From: Anastrepha obliqua
Lineage: Eukaryota; Arthropoda; Insecta; Diptera; Tephritidae
Assembly (NCBI RefSeq): GCF_027943255.1
Contig: NC_072893.1
Location: 89,473,784 to 89,537,783 of the forward strand
DNA: 64,000 nucleotides
Direction of reading: 5' to 3'
Shown piece after piece: positions 46,000 to 58,769 of this stretch; position 1 is the first letter of the stretch; the number at the start of each line of letters is the position of its first letter. The position numbers were made by a program, and so were the translations under genes. The notes beneath the pieces were generated by a model. It was not told the origin of the DNA. It was given only the letters and a program-made list of their open reading frames with translations, and did not search any database.

Positions 46000-48900
46000 C
46001 TCTTTAGAAAAAGGCTGAAGACACCTGTTCTTAAACAAATATCCATAGCGAGGAACACACTTAGACTAGCGAAGCTCTTTCCGTCTAAGAAAATGGACTT
46101 GTGTCCTTATGTTCTAGGAATTGACGATGAGTGCTGGATAGGAAACTACTCACAGTTGCAAATGTAGTGGACAAAGCAACGACAGCATTGTACGATTGGG
46201 AGGAAAATAGAACCCAGAATAATATACTGGCTCTATACTATACAAATACATATTGGATTGGAGGGAGTCTTTGTGCGATTTTCAGCTTGGTTTAGCCCGA
46301 ACCACGATTTGATGATAGTAAAAAGTTTTTTGAAAACATAAAAACGCAAATTGGTATTTATAATTACAGTTTGATTCAACGGCTTCAATTTTGTATCTGT
46401 TAGTATGACTCGCAAAATATCTAAGAATGCATTGAAATCTTATAGAAAACCGCTTTGATGCTTTAAGTTTCGAAAATGCATGAAAATTGATTCCTTCCAA
46501 CGAAGCGCAAACCAGAAACTCAATAAAATTAAGTTAATTCATCAAAACAAATTAAATTTGAAATAAACTTTGGTGCAAATATATCAGAAAAGCGGGAAAG
46601 TGTCAATTTGAGATTCCATCGATGCTAAATATACATATATTGCAATAAAAGTGGGGAAGTGTATGAAAAAAAAAACAATATAAATGTGGAAAACGCTTGT
46701 TGCCTCTGCTATGGCTGTGAATTTAGTCAAGAAAACCTCTTTTCACGTTCTCACTCATCTGATACTGTTTTCCGAACGAGTCTATATTTTCAACAAACGG
46801 ATTATATCTTAATTTTTACACTTTCCACACGAACGCATATATTAAGGATCCTATTGCTAAAGACTATTCATGTGATGCTATTGCTTAAGAGCGAGCTGCC
46901 TGCAACCGTAAGCCTAAATACCGGTTTAAACTGTATTGAAATGGCCAAATGAAATTTAAAAGGATTAAATAAACTTGAAATTCATTTAAATTTTAGCTTT
47001 GCATACCATTACCATTATTATTTTGCACTTAACTGTACACATATCGATATGTGTGCCGCCATCTGCATCGATTTGCGCTCGTATACATATATACATACAT
47101 ATGTATATGCACATTATATGTACGTAGTTCAGCAACGAATCTGACCCGATCTATTTTTGATAGGCGTGCGTTGAACTTGAAATAAACCTGTGGCTGCGCT
47201 GAAAGCGATCGCCAATCGCTAATAGCCAATAGCCAACAGTAACAACCGTTGCACAATAAATACGATGCGTGGCCTCTTTCTCTCTGATCTGTTCGAATAT
47301 AGTCCTTTTTGGTGTATAAGAAATCTTTATTCAAAAATATTGCTGTGCTACCTTGCTTTTGTTATTGTGAAATTGAGGTGTGGCGTGAAAATTCGAAAGA
47401 ACAATAATCAAGAATTAGATACTACAATTCGAAATCGCATGCCAACAAGGTCTTCCGCACAATTGTACTTATGTGCTTATGTACTTAACATACTTACATA
47501 AGTATGTACAAATATTCGAGTACAAGCACACCTGGGTTGGTACATACATACATACATATTTGTGTTTGTTTTTCGCATGTTGGGTTGGCTGTGTGCGTGG
47601 TTTCGTGCATCTTTCGTGTACATTCATACAAGTGTACAGACACATGGGCACATACTAAAAACTTATATGTACATTAGGTCGAATCGGCCTCCAAAGCTTT
47701 CTATTTGAAATCACAACTTTATTTGAAAAAATAAAAACAAAATAAAATAATATTTCGGAAATCGAGAGTAAAATTTCTTCTTCACTCCCTGAACGTATTA
47801 TTATTTGTTTATAGAAATAATTAAGTTCGTATGCAGCAGAGCCTTAAAATCTCAAGAAACATGCATTTTTTAATTCTTAAAATTTGTTTCCTTTCAAATA
47901 GTTAAAACCAAACGATTAGTTGAATGAAGTGATTTTTGGAATACATTAATTTACCTGACATTCATTTGCAGGACAACTTTAAGACGCACTAGAACACAAA
48001 TTTATATACGGATTCATATGTAGTATTTTTCCGGAGGCTTTCTGATATATCTTAAGTTACAATTACACAACTGGCAATTTTCTCTACATTGAGCTTAAGG
48101 TTTAAGTAGTTGACTTTTGTTAGAACACATTTTTTTAAAGAATTACTGAAAGTTTGAAAGTTTATTCTTCTTTACAGAGAAAGCTACAGGTTTGGTTATT
48201 TTCGTTTTTAAGATTAGATTCTTGTTTTTCAAATTTTCATTCACGAAATCTCTTTTGCACATGCGTATGTATGTATCGACAATATCATGATTTCAACAGA
48301 GGATGAACGAATAAAAAACAGGTCGACTGCATGAATTCTTCATAAACCCTTAAAATTGCTGACAAATTACATATGTATATAAACTACATCTTGGACATGA
48401 CACTGTACGATAAAAGCGACCTTTTTCCAAAATAACGAGGTACCGGCTACGAATACTGGCAGAGGAGAAACAAACAAAAAAATATCGGCGATTTGAAAGT
48501 TTGCGTCTGAATATTTTAAAGAGGGTTTTGCCCTTTTGCACATTCGTATCATAAATCGGCATAGGAAACTACGTGATCTTTAAATTTTAGATATATGATA
48601 ATTTAAGCATTTCTTTGTAAAAAATTACAGCGCACATTTAAAGACTCTAATTCCTCAATAGATGGACCTTAGTTGTCTTTTCGTGTGGAAGGGCAAAAAA
48701 ATACTTATACCAGAGGAATATAGCGGTTACACAAGTACTATCCCTTTTACATATGTACATGTTTAGACAAGTTTAATACTAATTGTACCAGATGCCCCTT
48801 TGACTCGTCTCTTCACGAATTTAACGAGATCTCGAATTCTGTCTTGCCAGATTTCTCAGTGTCTAAAGATGTCTCTCTCCTTTTTTACTTCTTTTCTATA

Positions 48901-51300
48901 TCTTAATTTATAATTAACCCTTTGCTGTTATCGTAAAAGTCGGTGCCGCCAGTCTTGTGGTTATGCAGAAAGGAAATATTTGTGGTCTCAGTAGAGCTGA
49001 GATCAGTAGAAAGTTGTACAATTGTACTAAGTACAAAAAATCAGTTTCAACGAATTCAGTGTTTTGTAATATCCATATATTTGGTTAAAATCACTAAGGG
49101 AAAAATAACTCCGAGAAGCTAAATTTCCTCCGACTAGCTAGCACTCCCATCAGAAATTTGCCTATTGCAAAGGGTTAATACCTCTAAGTAATTTGTATTT
49201 TGTTGTTTTCTGGAATGAAATAAAAAATAAATAAATAAAATGTGCCACAGAAATATTTCCTATAAAATTCTAGCTTAAAATTCAACTTAACCCCCACAAA
49301 TAAGCCAAAACGTCAAATTTGTACGGTAACTTATGTACATATTTAGAGGTTTTTTTTTCTAATTTCGTTTGCGTGTATTGAAAAAATTGTTATGGTAAAA
49401 TATCGCTCATTTTCATTACTTTCTTTAAGCGCTGTCACTTCATTCTAGCCAATGTAAATCAATCATAATATTATACGAGTATACAGAGAAAAAATAAATG
49501 TATTTTTTGTTAATCTCAAACGTTTTTGAAGAGCCTTAAGAATATGTCAGGCTACTACTGGTATTAAATGTGATAATGCCTATTCTAAAAATGAAAATTC
49601 TAAAAAATTTAATATGTGGTCTGCGGTTGATGCACTGGGTGTACAAATAATTTACGTGCCATTCGCAGTAAATATTTTTTTCCCCTTTTGTGATTTCGTA
49701 ACATTCTTGTTTTAATCTTTTCAAGTAAAATGCGGTACTCTCTAATGTACACCATTATGTACGTGTAATGTACGCAAATGCAAGGAATGTATAAAAACAA
49801 AAACAAAAACAACGAAATTCGTACATGGCACCAGCGCCACCCTTGTCGATTCGTGTTTATTCATTTAAAGCGCACAGCACACATTGACCTTACAATTAAT
49901 TTGAACCTTTAAATAATATTCCGTTTTTTTTTTTTGCTTTTTCTTTCATATTTAAAATATTTTGTCACCATTTCGATGATACAACAAATATTGAAATGGA
50001 ATAGCATTACAAACATACATACTCGTACATGCATATTATTAATTTTTAATATTTAAGTGAATTATTATTTTTTATCAAGGGTTCCAAATTAGTAGCAAAT
50101 TAAAGTCACAACTTCATAATAAACTTTAGACACGTCTATGACTAAGACCATAAATAGATAGAGCACTTTGCACTGCAAAGTGAAGCAAATTTATTGTTTT
50201 CACGCGCTTCTATGGGCGCTATAAATTCGTAATTGTTATAAAACTCGTTTAGTTTACTTACACTCGGTTGATAATTTCAGAAAGGTGGTTGTAAATTTTT
50301 AGAGTGCAAATAAAGTCACATGTGAACACTCACATACATGCATACATATGTATCTAAGAGACGTTCCTTCAAAGCGCTGTCAAATAGAACAATCAAACCT
50401 GCCATTTGGTCGACTTTCATACATTTCAGTGCATTTCTATTTGTTGTTGTTGTAGTTGTCCAAGCAAAGTAAGCGTGCATTGGACCAATCTTTGATGCCT
50501 TTCCTTTATCTCTGGAGATTGTAATCAATCCATTGTTTACTATTTTCAATGGCCAGCCGATAGTTTCTAATGTAAATAAAATATTTTCGTCACCGATCAA
50601 ATTAAAAAACCGAAGTTGTTAGACCACACCACAAATGTTTCTTGAAACAAAAAATCATAAGTGAATACTCAAGGCTACATTTTTTGCATATTTTTTAGGA
50701 AAAGGGTGGTCCATATAGTAGTTTTTTTATAATAATTATATGTTATTTGGGCCGTGACGCTCTTTCCCATTGGAAGTCTTAATAGATAAGCAGTATCATA
50801 TCTAAGAGGAAGAAAAAGAACCGCTTTATGCTGAAAACAGTGAACGACGTAAACGTAGTCCCCTGTCAGCTGTTACGATCGAACTAATGAGAACCCCATG
50901 TAAATGAAAAATTCCTTCCTTCCGTATCGTAAATTTTATAGTATTTCACGATATTTGAAAAATCCCGGAAAACCCTGTCAGCTGAGCGCTCTCTCTAAAC
51001 ACAGTGTTGCCAAGCAGTACATTTCGAAATCATTTACGAAATAAACTTAGAAAAATTATAATTTTTATTAAAATAACTTAAAAACACTGTTGAATAATGT
51101 TAATTATAGATAAATGAACTATTTGCATTTGTTGGTTTTTGGCTTTGGTTTATTAAACAATGAAAAATTGTAACTGATAACGCGGATGTGTGAAAAAGTG
51201 TGTAAGCAAAAATATCAATGGCAACATTGTGTAGATACAACCAAACACATACACACACAAACCAATGTACTGTGTAAATATGTAATTAAAAGAACGCAGT
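46000..51300. other. Long gene-poor stretch
   Basis: AT-rich with CATA/TATG microsatellites (47,090, 47,545, 50,335). A reversed CAACAACAAC tail (TTGTTGTTGTTGTAGTTG) lies at 50,441-50,458. Several frames of 60-100 codons show no recognisable domain. No supported gene. Confidence 0.4.
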
Positions 51301-51379
51301 TGTTCTCACGGGATGAGTTTTTGTGCTCGTTAGGGGCTGCGGTAAGGGATTGCGTAGGTGGTCACTGTTTTCAGCATTA

Positions 51380-51510
51380 CGCTTGAACAGCGTTGGGAAA
51401 TATTGCAAACCGGAACGACCAGGTTTTATATCCGGCCAAGGACTGTCACTTCAGCAACATTCCTCGTATATGCTTGGGAATGTTTATGCTGCTACAACAA
51501 CAACATTGCA
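51380..51510 (+). repeat. CAACAA-tailed dispersed repeat, copy
   Basis: ATATCCGGCCAAGGACTGTC, then CATTCCTCGTATATGC and TTTATGCTGCTACAACAACA. Nearly the same as 61,310-61,435. Confidence 0.6.
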
Positions 51511-51679
51511 AATTTTTTGCCAGAGTCGATGTTGTGGAGCCCGAAGGACGCATTTAGTGAAAAGAAATTAAAATCATATTTTCGAACAAAGCGCAGTTTC
51601 TCTCGTCAGCTATGTATGTTAACAAGCAAAACTGCCAATGCATTCTCAGAGAATTACAGGTTGGTGCAAATTTCGGAGC

Positions 51680-52035
51680 GGTGGCATCATTTACCTATTT
51701 TTCTTTGAAAATACTGCCCAGAGCGCGATTTCGGTCAACGGTGAGTGCTACAGAGGCATGATAAACGATTTACACAATCTTTGCCACAACCGATTTTTTG
51801 CACCGATGCCAAGTTCAGTAATCGTGTTAGCCGTCTCAGCGATGCAAGTTGGCCACCTTTTGTATGGGAATCGTGCAAGACTGCTGTTATGAGAACAATC
51901 CACTAGCGATTTAGGCCCGTAAGGACAATATCGAGCAAGCCATTCGTAAGGTAGAGCCAGAAACTGTCACCAAGGCCTTGGAAAACTTTGCTACTGCGAA
52001 GCCAGTTGCCTCAGCTCGTGTTACGTAAAAAATGT
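51680..52035 (+). pseudogene. DD41D mariner remnant
   Basis: ISVNGECYRGMINDL matches the VNGxRYRxMLNDFL block of DD41D transposases. Further on, KDNIEQAIRKVEPETVTKAL and ENFATAKPV match the C-terminal helix. The catalytic core between them is scrambled. Inactive. Confidence 0.6.
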
Positions 52036-52204
52036 TTTCTCTTTCGAATAAACCAAATTTTACGTAAATTTGGAAGCGACAATTTTTACCAGTGTTGGTA
52101 GTTTTAGTGGGTTTCAGTGCATTGGCAACTCTACACTCCACTTAAATCGGAAAATATTTGTGCCACTTTTTCTATTATTTAGTATTTCGTGACCTTCGTC
52201 TTGA

Positions 52205-52255
52205 ACACGAGAAATGGTAGGCACGCACCAACCCATTCGGCTACGGCGACTAATG
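52205..52255 (-). mobile_element. 5' head of a tRNA-derived SINE
   Basis: The plus strand GCACCAACCCATTCGGCTAC is the complement of the SINE A-box region seen at 12.6 kb. Only about 50 bases remain. Confidence 0.5.
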
Positions 52256-52259
52256 CGGC

Positions 52260-53265
52260 GATGATCTAAATTGACCACACATAACAGGTGTCTTGTGGAA
52301 AAAAAATATTAGGAGTTTGCGTGCTATGTATCGGAGATTTTCTTAAGTAATTTCTAATTGTCCAACCCTCAACGCTGTCAGAATTATTTTTATTTATTCA
52401 TTGAAAGGCCTTGAAAACCACTTGAGCCCACTCAAAAAACTGGGCGCTAAGGTAGCAGGCTGTACTATGATTGGTGCTTGCTCCGTGTTCGATATTGACA
52501 CCCTCTTTATCTTCCACTCGTTACGAAATCAAGTACATCTTTATCGTATGCTATAGCATTTTTTCTTTGTATTAAAGTACTTAGCAGAGTACTCAGATCA
52601 TTATTAATGGTTTCTATATGTATTTATTTATTTATGCCCGGCATTCCTTGGCAAATCCCATTAAGTGGCATATTTGTTGAATATTAATAAATTTTACATA
52701 AATATTTATAAATTAGAAAGAGCAGTAGAGGAATAACTATTTAACTTAATTGCATTGCACAATTCCTTTCGTACCCATTTTTATTTGAAAGTGTGTTTTT
52801 ACAAAAATCAAAAAATTAATCCAAGTTTGACTATTTTGAAATTTGTAAAAAACGCTGTTTCTATTTAAAATGTTCTGATATTCTTATTGTATAATAGTAA
52901 AGAGTGCTGAGATTGAGGTTATGTATAGAACATAAATCCCATAAATGGTCCCCGCTTTGGGATAACAAAGTGCCTGATCAAATTCATGAATGAGACGTTG
53001 TGTCTCGTCTTTCAACTTGTCCAGCCAAAAAAAAAAAGAAAAAAATCAAAACAATTCATATAATATTGGTTGTATACTCACATTGCCCCGATGCAAGATA
53101 ACAAAATTTCAAACTGCCTCCGTAAAATGTCCATCATTTCGGTAGTGGACTTTTAAATTTCTATGCGCTACGATTTTGTGTAATTTTCCGTGATTATAAC
53201 GGCGCAAAAATATCTCGAAGCTCCTTGAGCAACCAGAGGGAATTTCCTTGATCTCATTTAGTGAT
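52260..53265. other. Intergenic
   Basis: No gene seen. Confidence 0.3.
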
Positions 53266-53274
53266 TATTGTTCG

Positions 53275-53620
53275 ATATTGGCCAGAGACTTTTTTACAGC
53301 CAGGCACTTGGTGATTTTCTCCACTAAAGTCATTGTGAACCTTTAGCACCGGGATGAAGTAGATCACACTATCACTGGAAGTGAATTATGTATTCAAGCT
53401 CCAAATAACCCAAAGGTATGGTTTGGGGGGAAGTACCCCATAGTCTTCTTTTTTTCGAAAAGTGCATAAATATCGGAACCGAAATGTACCAAGAAGATGT
53501 TTTGGAAAGCGTGGTGAAGAATTTAATAGGAACCCTCATTGATAGAGAACCACGCATAGTGGCTATTCCAGCTTTTATTTTTGCTGATGATAGGCCTTCG
53601 GCCAGCCAGTTTGCTGGATG
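53275..53620 (+). pseudogene. Tc1/mariner-type transposase fragment, catalytic part
   Basis: MVWGEVPHSLLFFEKCINIG and TEMYQEDVLESVVKNL match the MVWGGVS..G..PL.F and INAEVYQxxVLExVVKPL block that lies between the first and second catalytic aspartates in a mariner-related group. The following QQDSAPAHKA block is not seen. Confidence 0.55.
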
Positions 53621-53639
53621 ATAATTCCTTTTTTGCTCT

Positions 53640-53985
53640 TCTATTTAGTCAAGCATAAGTTATTTTTACAATTTTTGATCCAGTATATTTCGCTTCTTGC
53701 ATATTGCATGTTTTTTTCATTTAATTTAGTAAAACTTTCCCCACCGGTCAATTTTTTCATCACCTTGAACGGTGTTAAAATGTGGTGAATTCACCTACCA
53801 AAAACTTTCATGTAGTCGTCATAAGTTAATCTTAACATGTATTTGAAGGATATCTGTAGCTCTCTAGCCATGACTTTCTGCTTCCTCAAAAAATTCCGGC
53901 GAATCCACTCCCGCACAATTTTTACAAGCAAAGCGCGAACGTCCGGTTCTGATCACTTGAGATGATTCTAAGATCCTTCACTTTT
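53640..53985 (-). pseudogene. Tc1/mariner-type transposase fragment, DNA-binding part
   Basis: The minus strand reads LVKIVREWIRRNFLRKQKVM, ARELQISFKYMLRLT and DDYMKVFGR, the second helix-turn-helix of the same transposase group as the fragment just to the left. The two face each other on opposite strands. Confidence 0.55.
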
Positions 53986-53999
53986 GCAATACAATAATC

Positions 54000-55950
54000 G
54001 CGATACGATTTCTTTGAATGACAATCACGTAAAATTTTGTCTAAAATTGACTTCTATTTTTTTATAAAATTTGAAATTTAAAAAGCCTACTGCTTTGAAA
54101 ATTTAGATACCTTATGGCAAAGATAATACAAAAATAGCCTTCAGTTCACAAAGTCTTGTTTTGCGAATAGCTGCACTTAATCGGCGCAAAGCACTCTAAG
54201 AATCTATTGATCAAAAAAAAATATTTTATGGAACGAATAAACCCACAAAACAAATTGGTTTATTTATAGACTTGAGTATACGTAATAAGAAAAAACTGAA
54301 AAAAAATTCATATTTCTTGGATTTTTACAAATAGTGAAAATTTTGCTGTGGAGTTTTTTAAAGTCATATAACTTCGGTTATTTTTAGCATTTTTATAAAT
54401 TTTCAATTTTTTTAGTTTTTAGGATAAAATACATATATATATAAACAAAATTTTAAACAAATATACAAATAAAAGATAAAATATATTTAAAAAACATTAT
54501 TTCCAAATTGTTTCCAAACAAATTTTTTTTCTTCAAAATTTTCGGAATTTTTTAGGTAATACCTGAGACTATGCACAGTAATCCTTGAAGTGGTGTTTTC
54601 CAGAAATAACAAAATCCCAATTTGTACGATAAAATGCACTTAAAAAATGTATATTTTTCCACCCAAATTCAGTGAACCTTGAAAGTTGTGTTTTTCAGAA
54701 ATCGCAAAAAAAATTGTATGCCAAGATTTTCAAAATTTTTTCGGTAATAGCTGAGTCTGTGCTCAGCAATCCTAGAAAGTGATGTTTTTTAGAAATAACA
54801 AAAACACGTTCCCAAATATTTTGAACAAAAAATTAAAATTTTTCAAAACTTTTTTTTTTTTTAAGTATAATTTATTCTAAAAAATAAAATAAAAAAATGT
54901 TTAAGACTTTTATTTGATTTAAAAAAATTCAACCAAAACCAAAGATATTTGACTTTAAACTCCAGACCAAATTTATAATCATTGAATATATCTCAAAATT
55001 ATTAGAATGTTTTCAAAATATTTTCTGTTTACGTCTTATACTACTCAAGCCTACAAATAAACCAATTTTCAGAAAAAATAAACCAATTTTCAGTCCAAAA
55101 TACTTAGATCACTTGTTATGGAATCGTTCATATGTTATTTTGGTTTTGTGTATGTAAGCTCATATTTTGGTGCATGGGTACTTAAATAGCCATTAGAAAG
55201 CAATGAGTTAACAATTTATCCCTCTAGGAATTTCTATCACTCCAAAAAAGCTCACTATAATAGTTTGAAATACATAGATACACTACACTTACAGAGCTTG
55301 TATTGCTGCTACAACAACAACAACAGTACATATTGTGAAAATAAAAAAGGTGATTTTTTCCCTTTTTTACAAATAATGTAATTTTTGTTGTAGTAACAAA
55401 GACAATTAAACTGATAAAAAAACATAAATGTAATTTTATTGTCAGATATTGATTATAAGGAAAATCACGTTGCTTCACTGCCGAGAACATATGTACGTAT
55501 GAATGAATGTATGTCGATTTCATTATTCTTTCAATGGCGACGCTTTCGCGCTACTCTACTCGCAAATAAACTTTACTTGGTGAATTTGAATTCTTAATTT
55601 AGGTTCACATGTATTACATGTGCATACATATATTTACATATGTAAATTTATTTAGTAAAGCGCCTACGTTAACGTCTCCCTTGAAACAAACTTGAACTTG
55701 AAATTGTCTGCTATGTGCAGTTGTTGTGTATATGTATGCATGCACCCATACGTATACGTCATTTGAAATTGTGCATGTATATGTAAACGTATATACTTTA
55801 TGTATGATAAAGAGATCATCTGAGAATTATTGTATTTTGTTTAAAAATTGAATTGAATTTCTAGTGTGTTTGTAGAACCGAAAATTTCGCTTGCTTTAGC
55901 AGTATTATTTATAGAAATGTGAATGTATTCACTTATTAGTTAGACATACG
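54000..55950. other. Gene-poor AT-rich DNA
   Basis: Contains an irregular repeated phrase around TTTTTCAGAAATARCAAAA (near 54,595, 54,695 and 54,788). A CTGCTACAACAACAACAACA tail lies at 55,305-55,326. No gene. Confidence 0.35.
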
Positions 55951-55954
55951 AGTA

Positions 55955-56547
55955 CAGTAGATTCTGTTTTTATGCGGTATATACGTTCCGCAAGAAATAA
56001 CATAAAAAAAACAGCATAAAAAAAGCTACCAGTTCTATAGTAAAACTATAGATACGTTTCAAAAGTGCTAAGAACCACATGAATCTGAAATAATGTAATA
56101 TCATCGCATAAAAAAAGAGTACTAGTCCCATATTATAACTACATATAGATACGTTCTATAGACCGCATGAAACTGAAATAATTAAATAAAATCGCATAAA
56201 CAAAAAATTATATTTTTGGAAATTATATCTTTATTTAAGAAACGTCAGAATCGAAAAATAAATTTACATCGTCAGAAATAGAATCAGACAATACCCGCAT
56301 GTTGCGCATTCGTTTAGGATTTGGCGTAAAATCACTTCCATCACTTGAGGAAATGTACACGTCTGATCTGGATGGTGATGCAGGCGGTTCCATACTTGTG
56401 GGGTTAGCATTTCTGATGTAATCTGTGATGAGTTTTTGCTTAGCTGGTTTAGAATCTTGTTTATATATACAATTCCCGATAGGTCGACATGCATTTTTAA
56501 TTTTTTAAAAACCGCATAAAAAAAACCGCATAAAAACAGAATCTACT
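55955..56547 (-). mobile_element. Pogo/Tigger-like element, copy 1
   Basis: Ends CAGTAGATTCTG..ATGCGG and complement, flanked by TA on both sides (55953-55954 and 56548-56549). 593 bp. TA duplication and CAG-starting ends fit the pogo/Tigger group. Internal sequence has repeated GCATAAAAAAA motifs and the 3' end of a coding region. Confidence 0.75.
56235..56495 (-). pseudogene. C-terminal coding tail of a pogo/Tigger-type transposase
   Basis: A frame without its start reads ACRPIGNCIYKQDSKPAKQK, LITDYIRNANPTSMEPPA, SDVYISSSDGSDFTPNPK and SDDVNLFFDSDVS, ending in TAA at 56,235. The acidic Ser/Asp-rich end is typical of the C-terminal tail of such transposases. It is fully open here. Nothing of the catalytic domain remains, so the element depends on another source. 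Confidence 0.6.
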
Positions 56548-56549
56548 GT

Positions 56550-57135
56550 ACATACATATTGCCGGCCGGGCTACGTCATATTGAAGCTTTGCGCAAACCA
56601 GAACGCGTAGTATTTTTTTATTTTATATATAAGATAAGTTTTTTATGGCACGTGCCGAACGCAACTCTTTCTTTTTTTGTTTTTTGTTTTTGTATTTGTA
56701 TTCTACCAGTTACCACACATTTGAACGACGAAATTGCGATTACTGAATGAAATTAGCGAACTGATATCACTGAATCAACTGAGAAAGTCCAAAAGTTTGG
56801 TCGTCATCGTTGACTTTCGTACAAATTTTAAATCGCAAGTTTTGAGTGTGAACAAAAACAATACAAAGGAAAAAATGTGCGTCAGAAAAGCATTAACATT
56901 TCAACTTTTCTAAAATTTGTTAAAACTCATTCAGTTCTGATTCATCAGTAAATTGTGATGTCGCTAATTTGTGCTCCTCAACTCTGTGCAAGTGAAGTTT
57001 TTGTCTTACTTTTGTGCTTTTATTTGTTTTCATTTAATTTAATTTTTGTATTCAAAACGAATTGAATTTTTGAGTTTGTTTAAACAGTTCATTTTGACAG
57101 TTTTCCTTACTTTGCATGCGATGTTCACTACTTCT
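56550..57135. other. Intergenic
   Basis: No gene recognised. Confidence 0.3.
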
Positions 57136-57137
57136 CT

Positions 57138-57300
57138 TCTTCTTGAGTTTGGCCAAGTTCCACAAAGCACGCCAGAAGTTTTTTCCTTGCGCTAACTGAT
57201 GCCAATTTGAAACATCAAGTGAAGTCCAGTCGTTCTACATTTGGTCTACTAAGGGGCCTTCCTCTGGCACGCGCGACAGGCGCAACTCAGGGGTGAATCA
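57138..57300 (-). mobile_element. RTE-like LINE 3' end
   Basis: TTCTTCTTGAGTTTGGCCAA, CGCCAGAAGTTTTTTCCTTG and ACATCAAGTGAAGTCCAG follow the same order as the 3' end of the copy at 3.46 kb. Confidence 0.6.
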
Positions 57301-57884
57301 TTCGTAACTATTCATTCGATACGATGGAGTTGTTGGATCTTTATTCGCTACCCTTGTAAAGCGTATTTAACTCTTAATTCCATCGTAGCAGTACTCTCGT
57401 TACCACCAAACCTTTCATTCCCCGTGGCCTAGCGTTACTACGCTAGATATGGCTTTTTACGCCTTCATGGCTGTATGTGTATACTGATTAGCTCACATAC
57501 TGTTTATGGTCTTATCAGGCTTACCCTTTTTCATCGTCGAAATTTTTGCTACCTCGGCGCTAGTTAGGCTCCCTTCACTAGAAACTGTATAACAGAAAAT
57601 TATCAATTTGCGATAAAGCGTTATATTTTATTACTCCTGTGTTATAGAAACACTGAAAATTACTTTTTAAACCAAAATCAACTAGTTTTCACACTTCGAC
57701 TTTCTCGCGAAGGTTGTCAGAATCTCTCGACATTATTCGCTAAAATTTTATAATTTTTGTGTTTTTCACGCTTCTCTCATCGTCCAGCCCAAACGCATAT
57801 TCGATCAATTTTCATTTTATTTGAGAAACAAGTAAAAATGGCATAAATATTCGTAAGAATATCAAAACATCGAAATGTTTACTG

Positions 57885-58145
57885 AGTGTCAGCTGATTTC
57901 GCAACAACGATTTTCGCAATACATATTTGCCTAGTAGCAAATATTTCTAATTCAGATGGATTTACTGACAGCACTCGTACTTGTACAAAAAAATAAGTAA
58001 AAATAGGATTGTAATTCTTAAAAATACAAAAGAAAAAATGAAATGCTTACTGAGTGTCAGCTGATTTCGAAATAACGAAATTTGGCATACTGGTAGCAAT
58101 CGGTCCACATAGTTCAAATGGATTTACTGACAACAATATTTTTGG
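57885..58145. repeat. Diverged tandem duplication, about 158 bp
   Basis: ACTGAGTGTCAGCTGATTTC at 57,891 recurs at 58,049. CAAATATTTCTAATTCAGATGG corresponds to a TTCAAATGG block, and GGATTTACTGACA is shared. The second copy is diverged. Confidence 0.55.
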
Positions 58146-58594
58146 AGTCGAGGCAAATGTTTGCATTCGTAAACTTTCTAAAATTGATTCAATGATAGAA
58201 TTGAATATAAATGGAATATTCTATCAATTACGAAATAGATGTGTAGTGTAATTCAAAGGCAAAGTATCTCCAATTACAATATTCAGTGGTGGGGTTTACC
58301 TGCTGTGATTGAAATCAATTAAATTTACATACGTATTCGAATTAATAATGTAAAGAATACACGCGAGAACTGGTTTTTGTTAGTTTTAACTTTACCATTG
58401 ATGATTTATTATGATATACAGCGACGGGCAACTAATAGGAAACGATATGCAGTTAGCCACTTTTGTCAGTCGAGTTGCACACAATACAACCAACTAATAA
58501 TACATCAAAGGTATCCATTTAACTATTAGAAAATCAATTCGTTCGTTAGTTGTAAGTATATTGGCCACAGTGGAGAGAAGAGGTGGCTCTCAGC

Positions 58595-58765
58595 GATTTG
58601 AAAGGAACCATCTGATTTGCTGACGCAACAGGCGATGTGACAACAGTTTGCTTACGGCAGGGGTCGGCAAAAACTGAAACTCTGTTGGTGATATACGAAA
58701 AAATCAATTCAGCTCACGTTAATTCGTTACCGTCCGAAGAACAATTGATTGAAGTACTGATTATA
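58595..58765. repeat. Dispersed repeat, copy 2
   Basis: Counterpart of 34,111-34,285: CATCTGATTTGCTGACG, CGATGTGACAACAG, GTCGGCAAAAACTGA and GTGATATACGAAAAAATCA in the same order. Confidence 0.5.
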
Positions 58766-58769
58766 TTCA

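Noticed and set aside
51186..51892. Series of overlapping frames that might be an exon cluster
   Set aside because: They are explained by a CAACAA-tailed repeat and a decayed DD41D mariner.
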